Positions 1 to 5,672 of a DNA stretch of 5,832 nucleotides are shown one piece after another; position 1 is the first letter of the stretch; each line of letters starts with the position of its first letter. The stretch lies in the NCBI GenBank assembly GCA_023440105.1, contig JAEXSY010000167.1, forward strand, positions 1 to 5,832. Reading direction: 5' to 3'. Below the pieces are notes generated by a model. It saw only the letters and a list, made by a program, of their open reading frames with translations, searched no databases and was not told where the DNA came from. The DNA is from Bacillota bacterium (lineage in GTDB: Bacteria > Bacillota > Clostridia > Clostridiales > Clostridiaceae). The position numbers and the translations under genes were made by a program.

Positions 1-1201
1 GATTATCTCTTATCCTTATGGGCTGAACAATAATACCCATTTCAATAGCACATTGTCGTCTCACAGAAGATATCCTTTGAAGGAGGTCTCCTCCATTCCT
101 ATCATCGGCTAAAGGAATAAGTCCATAACCGATTTCCACCTCTAAGGGCTCTACTGAAATCAAGGAAGCTACATTTTCCGGTTCTCTATTTTCAATTTCT
201 GTTATTTCTGCCTGCTCATTTTCAATATTTGCAGCTAGTTGCTCTTTTTCGTCCTTATAAAGAAGATAAGAACTTATACCAGAGGCAAAAGATAAGAGTA
301 AAAAAGGAAGCACAGGTAGTCCTGTAAAAGCTAAGGCAAATAAAACTACAGAAGCAATGGCTATAACCTGAGGGAAGGCAGTAAGCTGTCTTCCTAATTG
401 ATTTCCTAAATTTTCATCACTGCCTGCTCTAGTTACAAGTACACCAGAGGCAGTAGATATCAAAAGTGCAGGTATCTGACTAACTAAACCATCACCTATG
501 GTTAAAATGGTGAATCTCTCCATGGCTTCTAAAGCTCCCATATTAAGAAGAACAATCCCTATGATTATACCTCCAAGAATATTTATCACAGTAATTATTA
601 TTCCAGCTATGGCGTCACCCTTTACAAATTTGGAAGCACCATCCATAGCTCCATAGAAATCCGCCTCCTGCTGGAGCTTCCTTCGCCTAATCCTGGCCAT
701 CTGTTCATCAATAAGTCCAGCATTAAGATCAGCATCTATACTCATCTGCTTTCCTGGCATTGCATCTAAAGTAAATCTAGCAGAAACCTCAGATACTCTT
801 CCGGCTCCATTAGTTATTACCATAAACTGTATAATTATAATAATTAAGAATATTATTATACCAACAATGTAATTTCCTCCAGTTACGAAGTTACCAAAAG
901 CCTCAATTACTGAACCTGCATCTCCATCCCTTAAGATCAATCGAGTAGATGAAATATTTAATCCTAGCCTAAAAAGAGTAGTAATCAAAAGTAGTGTTGG
1001 AAATATAGAAAACTGAAGGACCTCTGTGGTGAACATAGTTATTAATAGGATTATTAAAGATATTGTTATATTAATTACAAGTAATACATCTAAGATTACT
1101 GCGGGAAGTGGTATTATCATCATCATGACTATACCAATAACACTAAAGGCCACAATTATATCAATTTTATTCTTTATATTTACCTGTCTTGTTTCCGCCA
1201 T
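1..1201 (-). CDS. flhA: FlhA, flagellar export gate protein (partial, C-terminal end beyond the left edge)
   Basis: FlhA forms the nonameric membrane ring of the flagellar type III export apparatus, uses the ion gradient, and docks export substrates and chaperones through its cytoplasmic domain. The ATG at 1201 opens a frame that stays open for 400 codons to the window edge; the family is about 680-700 residues, so roughly 58% is present. Translating by hand, I see a short basic N-terminus and then hydrophobic helices spread over about residues 13-325. The FHIPEP-family signature RLGLNISSTRLILRDGDAG lies at 78-96. A conserved cytoplasmic loop contains DFYGAMDGASKFVKGDAIAG at 181-200. A charged linker at about 326-350 leads into the start of the cytoplasmic domain. 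The start is supported by AAAGGTGAT 8 nt upstream. The gene follows fliR-flhB after 16 nt and is the last gene visible in the operon. Family identity is certain from these motifs; the missing C-terminus is only due to the window boundary. Confidence 0.97.
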   Translation of the reverse strand, partial: MAETRQVNIKNKIDIIVAFSVIGIVMMMIIPLPAVILDVLLVINITISLIILLITMFTTEVLQFSIFPTLLLITTLFRLGLNISSTRLILRDGDAGSVIEAFGNFVTGGNYIVGIIIFLIIIIIQFMVITNGAGRVSEVSARFTLDAMPGKQMSIDADLNAGLIDEQMARIRRRKLQQEADFYGAMDGASKFVKGDAIAGIIITVINILGGIIIGIVLLNMGALEAMERFTILTIGDGLVSQIPALLISTASGVLVTRAGSDENLGNQLGRQLTAFPQVIAIASVVLFALAFTGLPVLPFLLLSFASGISSYLLYKDEKEQLAANIENEQAEITEIENREPENVASLISVEPLEVEIGYGLIPLADDRNGGDLLQRISSVRRQCAIEMGIIVQPIRIRDN

Positions 1202-1209
1202 GTAATAAC

Positions 1210-1218
1210 ATCACCTTT
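1210..1218 (-). promoter_or_regulatory. Ribosome binding site of flhA
   Basis: On the minus strand, AAAGGTGAT lies 8 nt before the flhA ATG and matches the 3' end of 16S rRNA well. It overlaps the TAA stop of fliR-flhB (1218-1220), so ribosomes finishing FlhB terminate on the flhA initiation region. This suggests translational coupling. Confidence 0.85.
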
Positions 1219-3047
1219 TATCTAGTTTTTTTTAGTTTATATATAGCAGCCAATATTTCTGCTACACCTTTATATAACTCTGGTGGTATTTCATCATCTA
1301 TACTTACTTCATCATATAACTTTCTTGCTAATGGGCGATTCTCTACTATAGGTATATTATTCTTTTTAGCAGCTTCCTTGATTTTCATTGCTAAATAGTC
1401 AGCACCTTTCGCCACTACCTTAGGAGCTGAATTTGTATTATCTGTATATTTTAAAGCTACTGCAAAATGCGTTGGATTTGTGACTATAACTGTAGCCTCA
1501 GGAATAGCCTGCATCATGCGCCTAGTAGCGAATTCTCGTTGTTTCTGTTTAATTTTTGATTTTAACTGAGGATCACCCTCATCTTGTTTATATTCTTCTT
1601 TTACTTCCTGCTTTGTCATTTTAAGCTCTTTATTAAAGCTAAACCTTTGATAAACAAAGTCAAATATTGCAATAACTATTAGTATAAGTACAACCTTAAG
1701 AAAAATTCCTAAAAAAAGTTCTTTTATTTGAAGTATTAAGGATGGTAGGTATAGATCACCTACAGTTAATATTTTTGTGAAATTATCCTTTAAATATCCA
1801 TAACCACTATAGGCTATTATAGCTACGATGGCTAAGTTTTTTATAAGCTCTATTGCTGTCTTTTGAGAGAACATTCTTTTAAAGCCGCTAATAGGATTAA
1901 TCTTCGAAAACTCAGGTTTTAATGCTTTAGTGGAAAATATAAAGCCTGTTTGCACAAAGTTTGCAAATACTCCCATGACCATTATTGGAATCACAATTGG
2001 CAGCAAAGCAATAGCAATTCTCCCTAAGACTGTTATTAGGTTTTTCTGAAGAAATCTAAAGTCTAATCCTGTTGTGAAATCTATAGAAATAAAATGTATA
2101 AAGGTATCTCTTAAGCTACCGGAAACAAATCCACTGAAGCCAGCTAATAGTAGAGTGCATGCTAGTAGTGTTAAGGCTTGGTTCATTTCTTTACTTTTCG
2201 CTACTTGACCCTTTTTTCGTGCTTCTTGCTTTTTTCTTGGTGTAGCATCCTCAGTTTTTTCTTCTGTGGCAAAGATAAACATAACTGGGACAGCCTTTAA
2301 TATGTCCCTTATATTGGTAGGTATATTGTCAAAAATTAATGCTATACCCCTAAGGAGATAGGGAAGAAATAGCAAAATAGCAGCTAATCCAGCTATTAAC
2401 TTTATTGGAAGCCCTAATATCATCACATTAATTTGAGGAACAGATCTAGAAACTAAACCCATTATTATATCAGTGATTAATATTATGAGTATTACTGGAA
2501 TTGCTAATTGAACTGCTAAAGCAAAATAGCTAACAAAGCCTTGAAGCATAATCCAGATACTATCTTGAAAAACGATATTATTACCAAGAGCTACAGCTTC
2601 ATAGCTTTCAATAATAATATTTATTAATAAATGGTGACCATCAGCTATTAGAAAAACAGTAATAGCAATATAGTAAAATAACCTTTCGATTAAAGAACTG
2701 TTAGAGCTTGTGGTAGGGTCATAGAGTGATACCATCGACAATCCCACATAAAGATCTAATAGACTACCTGCAATCCTGATAGCTTCTATAGTCAGGCTGA
2801 CAGCTATTCCTAAGAACAAACCAGCACAGGTCTCACTAATAACTGCCATAATAAACGATGAAGCTGTGGTTAAATCTATAGCAGTATCATAAAAATAGCT
2901 AGAAATAATGAATGCTAATACTAAGGATAAAGCAATTTTAATCTGATTGGGTGTTCCCTTAGGAAAAAGTATTGGGAGAACCATAAAAAAGCTTATTAGC
3001 CTTAAGGAAATTAAAAAGGTTATGAGTAAATATTCAGTTTCAAACAC
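1218..3047 (-). CDS. fliR-flhB: FliR-FlhB fusion, flagellar export gate protein
   Basis: One 609-residue frame carries two normally separate export-gate proteins. Residues 1 to about 255 are FliR: a polytopic membrane protein with helices at about 5-25, 36-52, 64-90, 125-147, 165-198 and 207-235, matching FliR's usual length and position after fliQ. Residues from about 261 are FlhB: the canonical start EEKTEDATPRKKQEARKKGQ at 262-281, four hydrophobic segments (about 289-311, 338-366, 400-417, 436-464), a charged linker (about 470-510), and the cleavage motif NPTH at 524-527. The FlhB half (about 350 residues) is full length, so nothing appears lost. FliR belongs to the FliP5-FliQ4-FliR1 export channel, and FlhB wraps its entrance and switches substrate class after self-cleavage; a fusion fixes a 1:1 ratio. 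The start is GTG at 3047, chosen because it gives a normal FliR N-terminus and has AGGTGAT just upstream; the nearby ATG at 3052 is out of frame and quickly stops. Such fusions are known in Clostridium-type bacteria. Confidence 0.96.
   Translation of the reverse strand: MFETEYLLITFLISLRLISFFMVLPILFPKGTPNQIKIALSLVLAFIISSYFYDTAIDLTTASSFIMAVISETCAGLFLGIAVSLTIEAIRIAGSLLDLYVGLSMVSLYDPTTSSNSSLIERLFYYIAITVFLIADGHHLLINIIIESYEAVALGNNIVFQDSIWIMLQGFVSYFALAVQLAIPVILIILITDIIMGLVSRSVPQINVMILGLPIKLIAGLAAILLFLPYLLRGIALIFDNIPTNIRDILKAVPVMFIFATEEKTEDATPRKKQEARKKGQVAKSKEMNQALTLLACTLLLAGFSGFVSGSLRDTFIHFISIDFTTGLDFRFLQKNLITVLGRIAIALLPIVIPIMVMGVFANFVQTGFIFSTKALKPEFSKINPISGFKRMFSQKTAIELIKNLAIVAIIAYSGYGYLKDNFTKILTVGDLYLPSLILQIKELFLGIFLKVVLILIVIAIFDFVYQRFSFNKELKMTKQEVKEEYKQDEGDPQLKSKIKQKQREFATRRMMQAIPEATVIVTNPTHFAVALKYTDNTNSAPKVVAKGADYLAMKIKEAAKKNNIPIVENRPLARKLYDEVSIDDEIPPELYKGVAEILAAIYKLKKTR
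1467..1478 (-). other. FlhB NPTH autocleavage site
   Basis: Codons 524-527 of the fusion encode Asn-Pro-Thr-His (AAT CCA ACG CAT). In the FlhB/YscU family the chain breaks itself between Asn and Pro, and this switches export from rod/hook to filament-type substrates. All four residues are intact, so cleavage is expected. It would leave residues 1-524 (FliR plus the FlhB membrane part) and an 85-residue C-terminal fragment. Confidence 0.93.
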
Positions 3048-3050
3048 TTC

Positions 3051-3057
3051 ATCACCT
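3051..3057 (-). promoter_or_regulatory. Ribosome binding site deciding the fliR-flhB GTG start
   Basis: AGGTGAT on the minus strand overlaps the fliQ TAG stop (3056-3058) and ends 3 nt before the GTG at 3047. Counted from the GGTG core, the spacing is 5 nt, which is short but workable. It supports GTG as the FliR start. Confidence 0.65.
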
Positions 3058-3325
3058 ATTGTGTAATAGTTGAGATTAGCTGAAAGATTCTATTGGTAAA
3101 ACCTATAAGGTTATGTAGCATCCAGTTACCTAAAAATATTCCAACAACAGCAATAGCAATTAGTTTAGGAACAAAAGTTAAGGTTTGCTCCTGGATTTGA
3201 GTTGTTGCCTGAAATATGCTTATTAAAAGACCAACCAGCAGTGACACCGCTAAAATCGGAGCAGCTACCATGAGGCCTGTGGTTATAGCTTCCTTTACTA
3301 CCCCTATTACTATATTTTCACTCAT
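3056..3325 (-). CDS. fliQ: FliQ, flagellar export channel subunit
   Basis: FliQ is a small membrane hairpin protein; several copies pack around FliP and FliR in the flagellar export channel. The 89-residue product has the family's usual length. It has two hydrophobic segments, at about 15-38 and 54-75, separated by the hallmark loop QATTQIQEQTLTFVPK at 39-54, which identifies the family. The ATG at 3325 is preceded by AGGAGG with 7 nt spacing, the strongest initiation site seen in the window along with that of fliL. It starts 11 nt after the fliP stop and ends 8 nt before fliR-flhB, in the standard P-Q-R order. Confidence 0.97.
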   Translation of the reverse strand: MSENIVIGVVKEAITTGLMVAAPILAVSLLVGLLISIFQATTQIQEQTLTFVPKLIAIAVVGIFLGNWMLHNLIGFTNRIFQLISTITQ

Positions 3326-3332
3326 AATTTAT

Positions 3333-3338
3333 CCTCCT
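3333..3338 (-). promoter_or_regulatory. Ribosome binding site of fliQ
   Basis: AGGAGG on the minus strand lies 7 nt before the fliQ ATG. Its first bases overlap the fliP TAG stop (3337-3339), suggesting coupling while giving fliQ strong initiation of its own. This would fit the higher copy number of FliQ in the channel, although that link is inference. Confidence 0.85.
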
Positions 3339-4098
3339 AAAAAAAGCTTTTGATTATTGATTCAACCATTATATTCCAACCATCTACCATAACGAAAAGC
3401 AATAGTTTAAAGGGCAGAGAAATTATTGTAGGTTGAAGCATGAACATCCCCATTGACATAAGAACACTTGCAACGACTAAGTCGATAATTAGAAAAGGTA
3501 TATACAATAAGAAACCTATCTGGAAGGCTGTTTTTAGTTCACTAATAATAAATGCTGGAACTACTATATGTAACGGTATCTTTTCCATGGTCAGCTCTTC
3601 CTCATTAACTTCTGACAACTCCACAAAGAGCTCTAGGTCTTTATCTCTCGTCTGGGTTAGCATAAATCTTCGTATTGGTGCTGAGGCCCTCTCCGTTGCC
3701 TCCTGCTGATTTATCTCTTCATTCATAAAAGGCTTCAGAGCTTCTGTATTGATCTCATTGTAAACTGGAGCCATAATAAATATTGTAAGAAAGAGAGCTA
3801 GTCCTATAAATATTTGATTTGGTATTGACTGCTGCACGCCAATAGCTCCCTTTAAGAAGGAAAAGGTTACTATAATTCTAGTGAAGGAGGTCATCATTAT
3901 AATAAAGGATGGCAGCAAGGTTAGTACAGTAAGAAGGAGCATTAGTCTTATGTTTGACACATAAGCTGAAGGAGAATCCCCTCCTGTTAGATCTGGTAAT
4001 TCCATTAAGGGTCCAGCTTTCACTGGCACTATCTTAGTAAAAACTAACAAAGCTGCTAATATGAAAGTTGTCCTTATTAATCTTCTGGTATTTATCAT
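3337..4098 (-). CDS. fliP: FliP, flagellar export channel subunit
   Basis: FliP builds the core of the flagellar type III export channel. Numbering from the ATG at 4098, the product has 253 residues. It has a signal-peptide-like N-terminus (basic INTRRLIR, hydrophobic core, likely cleavage after VKA at residue 28), as is usual for FliP. A helix region at about 52-73 leads into SFTRIIVTFSFLK, then NQIFIGLALFLTIFIMAP, a periplasmic stretch at about 115-175, and the family signature PAFIISELKTAFQIGF at 181-196. It ends with the SVLMSMGMFM loop and LPFKLLLFVMVDGW. A longer frame runs to a TTG at 4110 (257 residues), but AAAGGA abuts that TTG with no spacing. The ATG, overlapping the fliO stop as ATGA, is the more likely start and suggests coupled translation. 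One oddity: the methionine-rich gate loop reads MFM where many relatives have MMM. Confidence 0.96.
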   Translation of the reverse strand: MINTRRLIRTTFILAALLVFTKIVPVKAGPLMELPDLTGGDSPSAYVSNIRLMLLLTVLTLLPSFIIMMTSFTRIIVTFSFLKGAIGVQQSIPNQIFIGLALFLTIFIMAPVYNEINTEALKPFMNEEINQQEATERASAPIRRFMLTQTRDKDLELFVELSEVNEEELTMEKIPLHIVVPAFIISELKTAFQIGFLLYIPFLIIDLVVASVLMSMGMFMLQPTIISLPFKLLLFVMVDGWNIMVESIIKSFF

Positions 4099-4451
4099 CT
4101 GCTCAGCCAATCCTTTACTTTTAATTTTCCTATAAGCTTATCCATTTCAATTTTATTGTTTTCAAGCTTTGAGGTTCTCTCTTCTTGAATTTTCATAATC
4201 TCTTCTGAGGTTAGTTCGTCAATAACATCAAAGCCCTTTGGTCCTGATGCCAAAAAGTAACCCCTGTCTCCTAAGCTTACTACCAAAAGACAAGTATCCT
4301 TTGATATTGGTAATCTTTCTATAACCTTTATAGTTTCTGTAGATTTTAAGCCTATGAGTTTTTTACTGCTAATGCCATAAAAAATATATATTAGCAGCAA
4401 TATAAAGATTAAAGAGAAAATAATCTTAAGTATGTATGTAATAGTATCCAT
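4095..4451 (-). CDS. fliO: FliO, flagellar export apparatus assembly protein (also called FliZ in Gram-positives)
   Basis: FliO is a small bitopic membrane protein that helps FliP oligomerise and is not part of the finished channel. The 118-residue product has one membrane segment at about 7-27. A cytoplasmic domain follows with the FliO-type strands IKVIERLPISKDTCLLVVSL (41-60) and a GDRGYFLASGPKGFDVI stretch, and then a charged, probably helical tail from about 80. Sequence conservation in this family is weak, so the call leans on topology, size, the IERL...K..LLVV pattern and position directly before fliP. The ATG at 4451 follows the fliL stop after 7 nt and has no recognisable ribosome binding site (the upstream bases read TGATAATAAT). 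It is therefore probably translated by ribosomes coming from fliL. Its TGA overlaps the fliP ATG. Confidence 0.85.
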   Translation of the reverse strand: MDTITYILKIIFSLIFILLLIYIFYGISSKKLIGLKSTETIKVIERLPISKDTCLLVVSLGDRGYFLASGPKGFDVIDELTSEEIMKIQEERTSKLENNKIEMDKLIGKLKVKDWLSR

Positions 4452-4458
4452 ATTATTA

Positions 4459-4929
4459 TCATTGAATTATAAGCTCAGGAAAATAGACTTCAATCACTTG
4501 TCCATTCTCTAGCTTAGAATTAAATTTTTCAACTAGCTCCTTTTTGATTAATTCTGTTCCCTCTACAGAAGATAGCTCCTTAGAGGTTTTACTTCTTAAA
4601 ACCGTTAGAGCTGCATCTTTCAAAATTGGCTTAGTTCTCTTTAGATCCAGTTCTTTGAATAGAGATTCGTTATTTGAATCATAAGAAAGATATATTACAA
4701 CCTTAAGATATCTATTGCTGTCACTGTCAGCCAAATTAATTAAAAACTCATCAACAGAGTAGGTCTCAACATTTATATCCTCTACTCTTTCATCAAAGGC
4801 TGGGAGTATCTTCCCTGAAGCCATGTAGGAGCCTGCAAACAAACCAATACCAGAGAATATGACTGCGAAAATTATAATGAGCATAATCACATTTCTCTTA
4901 GAGCTTTTTACGTTATTTACCTCTGCCAT
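4459..4929 (-). CDS. fliL: FliL, flagellar basal-body and stator-associated protein
   Basis: FliL is a single-pass membrane protein at the basal body that associates with the stator and influences motor output. The 156-residue product has a short basic cytoplasmic start, one membrane helix at about 13-36, and a periplasmic (extracytoplasmic) domain. That domain shows the family features: VDEFLINLADSDSNRYLKVVIYL at about 59-81 and the C-terminal strand VIEVYFPELIIQ, the usual FliL ending in a VYF...IQ pattern. The ATG at 4929 overlaps the motB TAA stop by one base (TAATG) and has AAGGAGG with 7 nt spacing. Its position right after motAB fits a stator-related role. In Bacillus, fliM, fliY and cheY separate fliL from fliO; here fliO follows directly. 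Confidence 0.95.
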   Translation of the reverse strand: MAEVNNVKSSKRNVIMLIIIFAVIFSGIGLFAGSYMASGKILPAFDERVEDINVETYSVDEFLINLADSDSNRYLKVVIYLSYDSNNESLFKELDLKRTKPILKDAALTVLRSKTSKELSSVEGTELIKKELVEKFNSKLENGQVIEVYFPELIIQ

Positions 4930-5672
4930 TATTTATCCTCCTTAAGGCTGGCAATTATCAAAATATTTACCCTCCTATTTTTGGTTCTTCCCTGCTCAGA
5001 ACTATTTTCTGCTATAGGCTTATACTCTCCATACCCTGCTGCAGATAATCGTTCAGCTGTTATCTGCTTCACCTCTGCAAAATATCTAACAACATTCACT
5101 GCCCTAATTGCTGATAGTTCCCAATTTGTATCAAATTCAGCGCTATGCATGGGAACATTATCTGTATGGCCTTCTACAATTACTTTATTAGGAAAGGTTG
5201 TTAGGAGCTCAGCTATCACATCCAACACTTCTTTACTATCTTCTCTCAAATCAGCCTTTCCTGACTGATATAATATACTTTCCTTAAGCTGAAGAATTAT
5301 ACCCCTATCGTCTTCTTTTACCTCTACAGTATTTTGAAGCTTATTAGAGTCTATAAATTCATTTACCTTATTGTACATCTCTAGCATTTCACTATTCATC
5401 TTTTCAGGTATTGGTGTATCTGCATCCTTTATTCCAACTATAGGTGAATCTCCATTCTCATTGTTATATTCTAGAATTGTATCGCCAGACTTTCCAGTTA
5501 AAACCATCTGTAGTGAATTTGCTATCTCCGCTAGCTTTTGTTCATTTATAGAGGAAAAGGAGTACAGGAGTATAAAAAATGTTAAAAGAAGAGTAATAGT
5601 ATCTGCATAAGTAGAGAGCCACTCATCTCCTCTAAGACCATCAGGCTTGCTTTTGCCTTTCCTTCTAGACAC
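4929..5672 (-). CDS. motB: MotB, flagellar stator protein
   Basis: MotB pairs with MotA to form the ion-conducting stator and anchors it to peptidoglycan. Starting at the GTG at 5672 gives 247 residues beginning MSRRKGKSKPDG, the typical basic MotB start. Next come DEWLSTYAD and the single membrane helix at about 21-40. The ion-binding aspartate in TYADTITLLLTFF is residue 24 in this numbering, the same number as in Bacillus subtilis MotB as I recall. A plug-like amphipathic stretch (about 41-56) and a linker lead to the OmpA-like peptidoglycan-binding domain at about 124-239, with VEGHTDNVP around 166-174 and GRTKNRRVNI near the end. The same frame is open to a TTG at 5759, but those 29 extra residues overlap motA and resemble no MotB N-terminus. 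GGGAG lies 9 nt before the GTG. The gene overlaps motA by 8 nt. Whether protons or sodium drive it cannot be read reliably here. Confidence 0.95.
   Translation of the reverse strand: MSRRKGKSKPDGLRGDEWLSTYADTITLLLTFFILLYSFSSINEQKLAEIANSLQMVLTGKSGDTILEYNNENGDSPIVGIKDADTPIPEKMNSEMLEMYNKVNEFIDSNKLQNTVEVKEDDRGIILQLKESILYQSGKADLREDSKEVLDVIAELLTTFPNKVIVEGHTDNVPMHSAEFDTNWELSAIRAVNVVRYFAEVKQITAERLSAAGYGEYKPIAENSSEQGRTKNRRVNILIIASLKEDK
4937..4943 (-). promoter_or_regulatory. Ribosome binding site of fliL
   Basis: AAGGAGG on the minus strand lies within the last codons of motB, 7 nt before the fliL ATG. It is a near-perfect match to the 16S rRNA tail, and together with the TAATG overlap it fixes the fliL start. 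Confidence 0.88.

Noticed and set aside
79..93. Plus-strand AAGGAGG followed by a GGAGG/CCTCC symmetric stretch.
   Set aside because: It lies in the flhA coding region (Gly-Gly-Asp-Leu-Leu codons), and no plausible plus-strand gene follows, so it is a chance match.
1189..1398. Plus-strand open frame of 69 codons with a hydrophobic translation.
   Set aside because: It is antisense to the end of fliR-flhB and the start of flhA, both confirmed by conserved motifs. Hydrophobic antisense frames are expected opposite membrane protein genes, and no family is recognisable.
3342..3351. AAAAGCTTTT palindrome near the fliP end, considered as a terminator or operator.
   Set aside because: It encodes the last FliP residues, has only a short AT-rich stem with no loop, and lies between two coupled genes where termination makes no sense.
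3440..3709. Plus-strand open frame of 89 codons.
   Set aside because: It lies wholly antisense to fliP, including its conserved signature, with no ribosome binding site noted and no recognisable domain.
4981..5268. Plus-strand open frame of 95 codons.
   Set aside because: It is antisense to the peptidoglycan-binding domain of motB and resembles no known protein.
5371..5610. Plus-strand open frame of 79 codons.
   Set aside because: It is antisense to the N-terminal half of motB, without a recognisable domain or an intergenic context.
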